Origin: a bacterium
GTDB taxonomy: Bacteria; Krumholzibacteriota; Krumholzibacteriia; LZORAL124-64-63
Direction: 5' to 3'
DNA: 10,080 nucleotides
NCBI GenBank assembly: GCA_030591105.1
Contig: JAUVBS010000041.1
Coordinates: forward strand, 1-10,080
Under the pieces are notes generated by a model. The model had not been told where the DNA came from. It did not search any database and saw only the letters and a list, made by a program, of their open reading frames with translations. Below, piece by piece: positions 1 through 7,377 of the stretch (the stretch's first letter is position 1; each line of letters begins with the position of its first letter). Made by a program: the position numbers and the translations under genes.

Positions 1-1375
1 AGCTACTGAACCACGTATCGAGTACGTCGGGATCCTGGGTCAGCTCACTCTGGCCGCACGACCGGCAGCGTTGCGGAGTCTGTTCGGCCACCGTTTCCGC
101 ACCACAGCCGTCGCAGTACCAGACCGGGATGCGGTGGCCCCACCAGAGCTGCCGTGAGATACACCAATCGCGGATGTTGCGTAGCCAGTTGTCGTAGACG
201 CCGACCCAGCGCTCGGGCCGTAGAACTATGGTACCGTCGGCGACCACGGTTTTCGCCGCTCCGGCGAGCCGATCCATCCGCAGGAACCACTGCTTGGAGA
301 GGTACGGTTCGATGACGCCCCCGCAGCGATCGTGGTGGCCGACCTGGTGTATGTGCTTCTCGATCTTCTCCACCAGCCGTTCGGCTTCGAGCGCCTCGAC
401 CACCTGATCACGGCAGGCCAAAGCGTCCAGACCGGCGAAACGCCCGGCTTGCTCGTTCATCACCGCGTGTTCGTCCATACAGATGACCTGCGGTAGATCG
501 TGACGACGTCCGACCTCGAAATCGTTGGGATCGTGGGCCGGCGTGATCTTCACACATCCGGTCCCCTTCTGAGGATCGGCGTGCTCATCGCCGATGACCG
601 GTATCACCCGGTCGGTCAGCGGCAATCGTACTTCGCGACCGATCAGGTGCCGCCGCTGCGGATCGTCCGGATGCACCGCGACGGCCACGTCGCCGAACAT
701 GGTCTCCGGACGGGTCGTGGCCACTGTCAGCTGGCCTTCGCCGGCAGCGAACGGGTAGCGGATGTGCCACAGATGCCCGTCGACCTCGCGATACTCGACC
801 TCGTCGTCGCTGATGGCGGTCAGGTCGTGCGGACACCAGTTGACGAGGTAGGTGTCACGATAGATCAGGCCCTTGTCGTACAGCTCGACGAAACAGTGGG
901 TGACCGCACGGCTGCGCGCGGCATCCATGGTGAACGCCTCGCGTTGCCAATCGAGGGAGCAACCGAGCCGACGTAGCTGCTGAGTGATGCGTCCGTGGGT
1001 ACGTTCCTTCCAGGCCTGCGCTCGGGCCAAGAATTCGTCGCGACCGATACTGCGCTTAGCCAGCCCCTCGTCGGCTAGCTGGCGAGAAACCACCTGTTCG
1101 GTCGCGATGCTCGCGTGGTCGGTACCGGGTACCCAGAGGGTCTCGCGTCCGCACATGCGCGCCCAGCGAATCAAGGTGTCCTGGATCGAGTTACCGAGGC
1201 AGTGACCCATGTGCAGGATCCCGGTAACGTTGGGCGGTGGCAGTGTGATCACGAACGGCTCGCCGTCGCCCGACGAGCGGCGAGGCGCAAACAGGCCGGC
1301 CTCTTCCCAGGCGGCGTACCACTTCTGCTCGATCTGGTGCGGCGCGTACTGCGCCAGTTCTCTGATGTCGTCCAC
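1..1375 (-). CDS. valS: Valyl-tRNA synthetase, N-terminal part (runs off the left edge)
   Basis: Class I aminoacyl-tRNA synthetase that charges tRNA-Val with valine in the cytoplasm. 458 codons are visible; the C-terminal half, including the KMSKS loop and anticodon-binding domain, lies beyond the edge. Seen: the PPPNVTGILHMGH signature, with the HIGH-type motif HMGH at residues 55-58; WVPGTDHASIATE near 81-93; an editing (CP1) region with TVATTRPETMFGD and GTGCVKITPAHDPNDF; WCISRQLWWGHRIPVW; two CxxC pairs (CDGC and CRSC) that could hold zinc; and DVLDTWFSS at the edge. The start is a GTG at 1375-1373, preceded by GAGGA with 7 nt spacing. The first residues (VDDIRELAQYAPHQIEQKWY) match the usual ValS N-terminus. 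GTDHASIATE resembles the Bacteroidetes-type enzyme more than the E. coli form. It is transcribed divergently from the beta-helix gene. Confidence 0.96.
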   Translation of the reverse strand, partial: MDDIRELAQYAPHQIEQKWYAAWEEAGLFAPRRSSGDGEPFVITLPPPNVTGILHMGHCLGNSIQDTLIRWARMCGRETLWVPGTDHASIATEQVVSRQLADEGLAKRSIGRDEFLARAQAWKERTHGRITQQLRRLGCSLDWQREAFTMDAARSRAVTHCFVELYDKGLIYRDTYLVNWCPHDLTAISDDEVEYREVDGHLWHIRYPFAAGEGQLTVATTRPETMFGDVAVAVHPDDPQRRHLIGREVRLPLTDRVIPVIGDEHADPQKGTGCVKITPAHDPNDFEVGRRHDLPQVICMDEHAVMNEQAGRFAGLDALACRDQVVEALEAERLVEKIEKHIHQVGHHDRCGGVIEPYLSKQWFLRMDRLAGAAKTVVADGTIVLRPERWVGVYDNWLRNIRDWCISRQLWWGHRIPVWYCDGCGAETVAEQTPQRCRSCGQSELTQDPDVLDTWFSS

Positions 1376-1458
1376 GGAATCGTCCTCGCTGTCGTCGGGT
1401 CGGCTTTCAGAAAAGGGTCGCCTGCTTGGAGTTGGGTCGTCGTCACGACGGTCAGGCA

Positions 1459-1487
1459 ATGTAACACCTGCTTTGCCGGAGGGTCAA
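1459..1487 (-). promoter_or_regulatory. Candidate promoter for valS
   Basis: On the minus strand TTGACC (1487-1482) is followed by a 17-bp spacer and TTACAT (1464-1459). The -35 box matches 5 of 6 consensus bases and the -10 box is weaker. Transcription would start near 1452, leaving a leader of about 75 nt before the GTG start. This rests on sequence match only. Confidence 0.4.
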
Positions 1488-1524
1488 CCGTCGCACCGCC
1501 GTTTACCAATACCAGGGTTGACCC
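1481..1524. repeat. 9-bp inverted repeat in the divergent control region
   Basis: GGGTCAACC (1481-1489) and GGTTGACCC (1516-1524) are perfect reverse complements separated by 26 bp. Each arm contains TTGACC, a -35-like box: the left arm reads toward valS and the right arm reads toward the beta-helix gene. The rightward box at 1518-1523 has only a poor -10 partner (CATTCT, 1541-1546, 17-bp spacer). The repeat may be a symmetrical operator or simply two back-to-back -35 boxes. The rest of 1376-1630 holds only the two ribosome-binding sites and no other gene that I can support. Confidence 0.5.
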
Positions 1525-1630
1525 CAATGCGATCTGCGTCCATTCTCGGCGCTGACTGGGCGTCGCCGTTAGCAAGGCGCGCTCACGACTGGACAGGTAC
1601 TTCGACCTTCGATTCGGGAAGAGTAATGCC

Positions 1631-2860
1631 ATGCCCGAGCATCGGAAACCTTGTTACTGGATGCTGTTACTGCTGATCGCTTCCGGTACGCTGGTACCGG
1701 TCGCCGACAGTACGGCGCGGACCATCGCCGTGCCGACCGATATACCGACCATCGCCCAGGCGGCTGCAGGCGCCGACTCCGGCGATGTCGTTCTGGTGTC
1801 CTGCGGCCGTTACCTCGAAACGAACATCCGGCTCCCCAACGGTGTGAACATCTGGAGCAGCACATTGCAACCGGGCTGCGTGACCATCGACGGCCGCGGC
1901 CGCGGTCGTATCTTCGTCATCGAAGATTGCGACAGTACAACCTCGCTGTTCGGATTCACGATCATCGGCGGGGCCGGTTCCGCTGACGACGGCGGCGGCG
2001 CGATTTACCTGCGCGACGCTTCGCCGCGTATCGCCAATTGCGTCATCGCCAACAACAGTGCGGTTCGGGGCGGCGGTATCTACTGTGCGGGTCGCTCCGC
2101 ACCGCAGATACGTTCATGCACGTTTCGGGACAACGAAGCCACGCGCGAAGGGGGCGCCATCTACTGGGCCGGCAGCCAGGCTGGGATCATCGCCTCTTGC
2201 CGCTTCACCGATAATCTCGCGTTGTGCGGCGGCGGGTTGTACGTCACGGGCGGCACCGGACTGACCGTTCGCGAGTGCCGCTTCACACACAACGGCGCCG
2301 CCAACAGCGGTGGCGCGCTGGCGGTCATAGACGCCGCGCCGAAGCTGCAAAACTGTGTCATGGCCTTCAACTGGGGCGGTCTCGGCGGCGGCGGTATCAC
2401 TTGCGAGGACGCCGCACCGATCCTGTCTAACTGTACGCTACACGCCAACGGAGCGGAGTATTACGGCGGCGGGCTCGCGTACGTGCGCTCGGTCGTGCGG
2501 CTCGATCACTGCATCATCGCTTTCCACACGCTGCCGGCCATCGACGGTGAGGGTCGCTACCGCCCCGAGTTGACCCGCTGCAACTTGTACGGCAACGATG
2601 ACGGCGACGGCGACTGGACCGGGGTCATCGCCGAACAGGCCGACCTGCACGACAACTTCTCGCGAGATCCGCTCTTCTGCGCGCCCAATTACGACGATTT
2701 CTACCTCGAGGCGAACTCCTGGTGCCTACCGGAGAATCGCCCGTTTGGTCAGGGCGAACTGGTCGGTGCCCTCGGCCGCGGTTGCGCGGAGTCCGGCGCC
2801 GATTCGGAACGTGGTACCACCGCCAACCCGCAATCCCTGCTACCGCCGGGCCCCGACTGA
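1631..2860 (+). CDS. Secreted right-handed parallel beta-helix repeat protein
   Basis: A 409-residue exported protein of unknown function. An N-terminal signal peptide is visible (MPEHRKPCYW then MLLLLIASGTLVPVADS, likely cleavage near residue 26). The segment AVPTDIPTIAQAAAGADSGD (33-52) is the typical entry to pectate-lyase-like beta-helices. From about residue 130 to 317 there are imperfect repeats of the form P-x-I-x-x-C-x-F-x-x-N-x-A-x-x-G-G-G-I-Y. Cysteines at 137, 163, 190, 216, 242, 268, 294 and 317 fall almost exactly 26 residues apart. The C-terminus (DPLFC at 346-350, then CLPEN and LVGALGRGC) resembles a closing segment seen in secreted beta-helix proteins of FCB-related candidate phyla. 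No catalytic residues of a polysaccharide lyase are recognisable, so binding or structure is as likely as enzyme activity. GGAAGAG lies 7 nt before the ATG. The next gene begins 2 bp after the stop. Confidence 0.85.
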   Translation: MPEHRKPCYWMLLLLIASGTLVPVADSTARTIAVPTDIPTIAQAAAGADSGDVVLVSCGRYLETNIRLPNGVNIWSSTLQPGCVTIDGRGRGRIFVIEDCDSTTSLFGFTIIGGAGSADDGGGAIYLRDASPRIANCVIANNSAVRGGGIYCAGRSAPQIRSCTFRDNEATREGGAIYWAGSQAGIIASCRFTDNLALCGGGLYVTGGTGLTVRECRFTHNGAANSGGALAVIDAAPKLQNCVMAFNWGGLGGGGITCEDAAPILSNCTLHANGAEYYGGGLAYVRSVVRLDHCIIAFHTLPAIDGEGRYRPELTRCNLYGNDDGDGDWTGVIAEQADLHDNFSRDPLFCAPNYDDFYLEANSWCLPENRPFGQGELVGALGRGCAESGADSERGTTANPQSLLPPGPD

Positions 2861-2862
2861 GA

Positions 2863-4458
2863 ATGGCGGCGAGGTGGCCACCGCCGGTAGTACTCTGCGC
2901 GGCGGTTTTCTGTCTGGCGATCCTCGAACCTCGAGCCGTTGCCACCGTATTGGCGACCGCACCGCACGACACGCTCCAGACCACGAGCAGTGTTCCGGCC
3001 GCACCGTACGAATCGCTCTGGATGGCACCGGACGGCTGGGACGCGCTGACGGCCCAGCTGGATCGCTTGCACCACGCACCGGTACCGGATCATTTCCGGC
3101 CCCCGCTAACCGAGAGCGGACTTCAAGCACCTGCACCCGGCAGCCATGAAACCGCCCGCTGGCGTATCGACGTAAAGCCGCTGGCGATCGCCAGCGCCGG
3201 GTGGCGGCCACGACGTATCCCCGCCCCACTCTTCGAATTCCGGCCGGTAGACGACGGCGAAACACACCTGCGCTGGCGCCTCGAGACCGGTTTCGACGTC
3301 GTGCTACCGGAGGGGTTTCGCCTTTACCTACGCGTCGATGTCGATTCCGACCCGGTACTCGATCCCACCTTCCGTAACAAAGAATACCGTCAGATCGACG
3401 CGGCTGTGCAGATCCCCACTGCGTCTGTCAGCTACCGGAGCGGCCGCTGGCAGATCGGGCTCGGTCGCAACTGGCGACGGTGGGGCCCGGGCTGGACCGG
3501 CTCGCTGCTGCTGGACAATCACCACCCCCCCGGAGACGGCTGGGACCTGATCTATCGCGGCGACCGCTGGGCCGCTCGTTACTTCTTGGAGCGCCTCGAC
3601 CACGCCACCGTCACCGCTGACGGTGTGACCACCAGCTTCCAGCGTTATCTCGCCGGCCATCGTCTCGACTTCGCCGTCGGCCAGCGGCTGCGCTTCGCCT
3701 TGACCGAGACGGCCCTGATCGCGGCCGACGGGGCAGTGCCGTTCTGGGCGCTGATACCGATCCTACCGTGGGCCCTGGCCCAGCAAGAGGATCGCCCCAG
3801 CAACGAGATCGCCAACATCAACTGGGGCGCCGACGTGATCTGGAACGTCACCGACGCCTGGACCATCTACGGCCAGTTCTTGCTCGACGACTACATGCTC
3901 GATAGTGCTGACCGCATCTTACACCCGGACCGGCTGGCGCTGCTGACCGGCATCACCTGGCACGGCACGAACGGAGCGTGGCGGATGCTCGCGGCCGGGA
4001 TGGAACTTTCGCATATCGATACCTGGACCTACCGCCACCGCTCGGGGATCGCGAGTTACCAGGCCTGGGGCACACCTCTGGGTCATCCGGCCGGTCCGGA
4101 CAGCGACACCGCGACCGGATTCGCTTCGTGGCAGAGCCATGACGGAGCGATGCGCCTTGTCATGTGGGGCCGCTGGTATCGCGAGGGCCCGTTGGGGCTG
4201 GACTCCGGTATAACCGAGGACAGCCCGATCTTGCCGCCCGACCCATCGGTCGTCGACTGGCGGCAGTTGGGTATCGTCGCCACGCTGCCGGGCCCGCTCG
4301 GCAGCCGTCTCGATCTACGTGGTGGCTGGACCGACACCGCAACCACGGCGCCGGCGGCTGCGCTGGAGCCACCCGACGGCGCGCCCTTGCCGGCGAGCCG
4401 CTGGTGGGGTGCACTGACCGTCGAACTGCCGCTCCGCCCGATATCCGGTTCCCTGTGA
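2863..4458 (+). CDS. Wzi-like outer-membrane beta-barrel protein (capsule assembly Wzi family)
   Basis: A 531-residue protein resembling the capsule-assembly Wzi family, outer-membrane barrels linked to surface polysaccharide attachment. Seen: a hydrophobic signal segment (PPPVVLCAAVFCLAILEP, 6-23), many alternating aromatic and polar strands, and family-like blocks: GLGRNWRRWGPGWTGSLLLD (199-218), WTIYGQFLLDDYMLD (333-347) and YQAWGTPLGHPAGPDSD (399-415). The ATG at 2863 is chosen over an in-frame ATG at 2722 because it places the signal peptide at the N-terminus and avoids a 139-bp overlap with the beta-helix gene. No good ribosome-binding site precedes it, so translation is probably coupled to the upstream stop only 2 bp away. 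The family assignment is from remembered motifs; another barrel family is possible. The actual ligand and polysaccharide are unknown, and no glycan synthesis genes are in the window. Confidence 0.75.
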   Translation: MAARWPPPVVLCAAVFCLAILEPRAVATVLATAPHDTLQTTSSVPAAPYESLWMAPDGWDALTAQLDRLHHAPVPDHFRPPLTESGLQAPAPGSHETARWRIDVKPLAIASAGWRPRRIPAPLFEFRPVDDGETHLRWRLETGFDVVLPEGFRLYLRVDVDSDPVLDPTFRNKEYRQIDAAVQIPTASVSYRSGRWQIGLGRNWRRWGPGWTGSLLLDNHHPPGDGWDLIYRGDRWAARYFLERLDHATVTADGVTTSFQRYLAGHRLDFAVGQRLRFALTETALIAADGAVPFWALIPILPWALAQQEDRPSNEIANINWGADVIWNVTDAWTIYGQFLLDDYMLDSADRILHPDRLALLTGITWHGTNGAWRMLAAGMELSHIDTWTYRHRSGIASYQAWGTPLGHPAGPDSDTATGFASWQSHDGAMRLVMWGRWYREGPLGLDSGITEDSPILPPDPSVVDWRQLGIVATLPGPLGSRLDLRGGWTDTATTAPAAALEPPDGAPLPASRWWGALTVELPLRPISGSL

Positions 4459-4486
4459 AGCTGTTGACAGGATACGAGAAATTGTT

Positions 4487-4501
4487 ACGAAACCGTTTCG
4501 T
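4487..4501. repeat. Short inverted repeat after the Wzi-like gene
   Basis: ACGAAA-CCG-TTTCGT is a perfect 6-bp inverted repeat with a 3-base centre, 29 bp after the Wzi-like stop codon. No T-run follows, so it is a poor intrinsic terminator; an operator is possible. Confidence 0.4.
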
Positions 4502-4570
4502 GAATCGTCCGGCCTGACAACGATCCGTGAAATAGAATAGCGATCCGTGGTGGTCAACTGACGAATCGTG
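4502..4570 (+). promoter_or_regulatory. Array of four related motifs at about 20-bp spacing
   Basis: GAATCGT (4502-4508), CGATCCGTG (4521-4529), CGATCCGTG (4541-4549) and CGAATCGTG (4562-4570) share a TC(C)GT core. Their CGT triplets start at 4506, 4526, 4546 and 4567, spacings of 20, 20 and 21 bp or about two helical turns. The middle two copies are identical over 9 bases. The array lies immediately upstream of the candidate promoter of the PDZ-phosphatase gene, as activator or repressor sites often do. No known regulator is recognised. Confidence 0.4.
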
Positions 4571-4580
4571 CGGGATAATG
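4551..4580 (+). promoter_or_regulatory. Candidate promoter for the PDZ-phosphatase gene
   Basis: TGGTCA (4551-4556), an 18-bp spacer and GATAAT (4575-4580). The -10 matches 5 of 6 consensus bases and the -35 matches 4 of 6. Just downstream is a small hairpin, ATGAG-TTCGG-CTCAT (4578-4592), that would sit around the start of the transcript. A perfect TTGACA at 4464-4469 lacks a convincing -10 partner. Confidence 0.35.
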
Positions 4581-4614
4581 AGTTCGGCTCATAACCTCTA
4601 GCCAGCGGATTACC

Positions 4615-7128
4615 ATGCGCCCTGTGATCCTTCACCAACCGACGCGGTACGAGCAGATCACGCGGCAGCTCGGTCTGTACATCCTCGCACCACTGTTGTT
4701 GATCCTGGCGCTACCGATGGCGGTGCACATCTCCCAGAGCCCGTACCTCGGTATGGCCGTGCGCAATCTGACGGTAGCCTCACTTCAGCAAGGCGGTCCG
4801 GCCGACACGGCGCATGTACGCACGGGCGATCGGATCATCGCCGTCGCGGGCCAGCCGACCCCCACCATGGCGGACTACTACCTGGCGATGGCCGGCGATT
4901 ACTCGCTCGCGCCACGGCAACTGGTGCTCAGCCGGGGTGTCGGTGACCTGGTGGTCGAGATCCACCCCACCCGCCCGCCGCGCGCCCGGACGGTATGGAG
5001 CTACAGCCTGTGGGTCGCCGGGCTCGCCTTCCTGATGATCGGCTGGTGGGTCCTCGCGCAACGCCAGGATGCCGTCGCCCGTAACTTTTTCGCGCTCTGC
5101 ATGATCTTTGCGTTCTTCTTGATCGACGTACCTGATTACCCATCGCGCACCTACCTGACCGGTAAGGAGATGTTGCGCGACCTGCTACAGCTGCTGTGGC
5201 CGGTCTTCTTTCTGCGGTTTTTCATGCTCTTCCCCAGCGCGGGGGCCCGGACTACGGAGGACCGCCGCTGGCAGCGCTGGCTGCTGCTACCGGCCGTGGT
5301 GCTTTACGGTTTGACCTTGCTGGTCCACCTGGCGGGCCCCGACCCGGCGGAGTCCCACCTGGTCACCTTCGTGCAGCTGGCCGCTCTGATCTACTTCGTC
5401 GTCTACTTCCTGGCCGGTCTGGTCATCTTTGCCCGCAAGGCCTTGCGCCGCGACCGTCGCATCCAACACACCAAGATGCGGGTGATCCTGATCGGACTGG
5501 TCGGCGGTCTGCTACCGTTCCTGGTGGCTATTCTGTTCGGCAGCGTCGAACGGGGGGCCGGCATCCCCCACTGGGAGTACCTCGGTTTCAGCCTGCTCTT
5601 GGTCCCGGCAACGCTCGGGCTAGCGATCATGCGCTACGGGGCGCTCGATACCGCGTTCGTGGTGCGTTCGAGTCTGATCTACGGTCTGCTGACCCTGCTG
5701 GTGCTCCTGGGGTACCTGGTGATCGTCGTCGTGCTCGGTCATTATCTGACGCAAACCTTTCAGGTATCGACCTATCCCCTGGCCATCGTGATCATCGCGG
5801 CTTCTAGCCTGGCGATCCTGCCGCTGCGCCGCGGTGTCCAGCGGTGGATCGATCAGGCGTTGTACCCCTCCCGTCTCGCCAGCCGGGCGGAGATCACCCG
5901 ACTGGCCAGCGACCTCGCCGGCGAGATCGATGTCGACGGCGCGGTCGAGACCCTGCTCGACCGTCTGGGCGATCTCTACCGTCCGGTTACTTTGGCGCTG
6001 CTGTTGGCCAACGAGGCCGAAGGCGCGCCGTTCGTCGTCACCGCCGCGCGTGGCAAACTGCCGGGTGAAGCGAGGCAGCTGACCCTGCCGGTCGGCAGCA
6101 GCCTGGCGCGTTTTCTCGACTGGGTGCGCCGCCCCGCCTTCACCGAGGAATTCGAGGATGTCGTCGCCACCGGCGACGCCGACACCGCGTCACTGACAAC
6201 CTTGGCCGCGCTCAACACCGAGTTGCTCGTCCCGCTGGTGACCGGCAACCGCCTGTCTGGTTTTCTCAGCTTCGGGCCCAAGAGCAGCGGGGTGCTGTAC
6301 AGCCAGGAAGACCTGGCCAACCTGCGCAGCCTCGCCGTCCAGGCCGCTTCGCTACTCGAGAGCCGCCGCCGGTACCGTGAAAGCTTGGCGCGCCAGCAGC
6401 TGGAGACCGAACTGTCGGTCGCCAAGGAGATCCAGGCTCAGCTGTTGCCCGAAGAGCCGCTGCAACTCGCCGGCCTAGAGTTGACCGGCCGTCACCACGC
6501 CTGCCGCAAGGTCGGCGGTGACTATTTCGATTACTTCCTGCTCGACGCCGACACAGTCGGCTTCTGCATTGCCGACGTGGCCGGCAAGGGGATCCCGGCC
6601 GCGCTGTTGATGACGACCCTGCGCGTGAGTTTCCGCAGCACCGCAACGGCGGGCGTCCCGCCCGAGTTGGTCGTCCAGCGTCTGAACCGTACGGCCAACG
6701 GACTGCTAAAGGAGGGGCAGTTCATCTGCTTCTTTTACGGAACCTACAGCCCGGCCAGCCGGGTACTCTCTTTCTGTAATGCCGGCATGGATCCGCCGTT
6801 GCTCTTCCGCGGCCAGCAGGGATTCGTCGAAAAGCTCAAGAAGGGCGGACCGGTCCTCGGTGTCCAGGCCGGCCACCGCTACCGTCGCGGCACCCTCACG
6901 CTGCTACCCGGTGACCTCGTACTCTTCTACACCGACGGCATCACCGAGGAGCGCAACGCGGCCGGTGATTTCTTCGATCTGGACCGGTTGGTATCGTTGG
7001 TGATGCAGAATGGCGAACAGCCCGTTGGGTGCTTGCTCGACACGATATTTGCCGCTGTGGAGACGTTCGGCGGCGAGGAACGGTCCGATGATAAAACTGT
7101 TATGTTGCTGAGTACCAAGGCCTTGTAG
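4615..7128 (+). CDS. PDZ / multi-TM / GAF-like / SpoIIE-type (RsbU-like) serine phosphatase
   Basis: An 837-residue inner-membrane signalling protein. Order: first membrane helix (19-39); a PDZ-like domain (about 44-118, with YLGMAV, GGPADTAHVRTGDRIIAVAG), predicted periplasmic; about eight or nine further hydrophobic helices (about 128-404); the linker RRGVQRWIDQALYPSR (405-420) typical before cytoplasmic sensor domains; a GAF-like domain (about 423-583); a helical connector ending KEIQAQLLPEE; then the PP2C/SpoIIE phosphatase. Metal-site motifs are intact: GGDYFDYF (D636), IADVAGKGIPAALLM (D654), CNAGMDPPLLF, FYTDGITEERN (D774) and DDKT (825-828). Relatives such as RsbU dephosphorylate anti-sigma antagonists in partner-switching stress control; no RsbV/RsbW-type partner is present here. 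The ATG at 4615 has only a weak ribosome-binding site, but no better start lies upstream of the first helix. Phosphatase assignment is very secure; the GAF and PDZ calls are good but less so. Confidence 0.93.
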   Translation: MRPVILHQPTRYEQITRQLGLYILAPLLLILALPMAVHISQSPYLGMAVRNLTVASLQQGGPADTAHVRTGDRIIAVAGQPTPTMADYYLAMAGDYSLAPRQLVLSRGVGDLVVEIHPTRPPRARTVWSYSLWVAGLAFLMIGWWVLAQRQDAVARNFFALCMIFAFFLIDVPDYPSRTYLTGKEMLRDLLQLLWPVFFLRFFMLFPSAGARTTEDRRWQRWLLLPAVVLYGLTLLVHLAGPDPAESHLVTFVQLAALIYFVVYFLAGLVIFARKALRRDRRIQHTKMRVILIGLVGGLLPFLVAILFGSVERGAGIPHWEYLGFSLLLVPATLGLAIMRYGALDTAFVVRSSLIYGLLTLLVLLGYLVIVVVLGHYLTQTFQVSTYPLAIVIIAASSLAILPLRRGVQRWIDQALYPSRLASRAEITRLASDLAGEIDVDGAVETLLDRLGDLYRPVTLALLLANEAEGAPFVVTAARGKLPGEARQLTLPVGSSLARFLDWVRRPAFTEEFEDVVATGDADTASLTTLAALNTELLVPLVTGNRLSGFLSFGPKSSGVLYSQEDLANLRSLAVQAASLLESRRRYRESLARQQLETELSVAKEIQAQLLPEEPLQLAGLELTGRHHACRKVGGDYFDYFLLDADTVGFCIADVAGKGIPAALLMTTLRVSFRSTATAGVPPELVVQRLNRTANGLLKEGQFICFFYGTYSPASRVLSFCNAGMDPPLLFRGQQGFVEKLKKGGPVLGVQAGHRYRRGTLTLLPGDLVLFYTDGITEERNAAGDFFDLDRLVSLVMQNGEQPVGCLLDTIFAAVETFGGEERSDDKTVMLLSTKAL

Positions 7129-7293
7129 CGATCATCCCACCGACGGAATCTTTCTTGCTTAAGTCATCGTGATGGCGGTCGAAAACCGAGTATTTCTCGC
7201 GATCGGGTTTCTGCTCAAGCACCGCCTGCCAGGGCCGAAAACAGCTAGGAGTCCAGCAACCTATCACCTTCAACACAGGAAAGGGGGAGAGAC
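7129..7293 (+). other. 165-nt leader of the microprotein gene
   Basis: The gap between the phosphatase stop and the microprotein start has no convincing promoter that I can find. It contains an imperfect nested hairpin around 7183-7212 (AAACC...GGGTTT enclosing GAG-TATTT-CTC) without a T-run, so the phosphatase transcript may read through into the microprotein. The last 20 bases are purine-rich and form the ribosome-binding region. Confidence 0.3.
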
Positions 7294-7362
7294 ATGACAC
7301 CGGAGCTGCTCATCATCATGGGGCTCTCAGTCATCGATCTCTTCTGGTGGTTGAGGAAATGA
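7294..7362 (+). CDS. 22-residue single-helix membrane microprotein
   Basis: A very short reading frame: MTPELLII..., then a hydrophobic core and the end FWWLRK. It has one acidic residue near the N-terminus (E4), one inside (D15) and a basic R-K tail, a pattern expected for a single inner-membrane helix with the C-terminus in the cytoplasm. The case for a gene rests on three signals: an exceptionally strong purine-rich Shine-Dalgarno stretch (AGGAAAGGGGGAGAG, 7277-7291); a stop codon followed within about 20 nt by a perfect intrinsic terminator; and its position as the only open frame between two good genes in the right orientation. I do not recognise the family. Many bacterial proteins of this size bind and tune larger membrane complexes; the nearest candidates are the PDZ-phosphatase upstream and the thiol-reduction proteins downstream. 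The alternative is that 7129-7420 is a small RNA and the peptide is incidental. Confidence 0.6.
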   Translation: MTPELLIIMGLSVIDLFWWLRK

Positions 7363-7377
7363 TCGACGAAGATCCCT

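Noticed and set aside
500..976. A long open frame on the plus strand
   Set aside because: It is the complement of the valS coding region, where the minus strand gives an unmistakable synthetase with conserved motifs throughout.
2722..2862. An upstream ATG that would extend the Wzi-like protein by 47 residues
   Set aside because: It would overlap the beta-helix gene by 139 bp and bury the clear signal peptide that begins at the ATG at 2863.
4464..4492. A perfect TTGACA just after the Wzi-like gene as a promoter for the phosphatase
   Set aside because: At 16-18 bp spacing the -10 candidates (TACGAA, ACGAAA, CGAAAC) are poor; the GATAAT box nearer the gene is better.
7172..7297. A 41-codon frame whose stop overlaps the microprotein start (ATGA)
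   Set aside because: It has no ribosome-binding site and no recognisable protein features beyond one short hydrophobic stretch. The microprotein has its own very strong site, so coupling is not needed. A leader peptide cannot be excluded.
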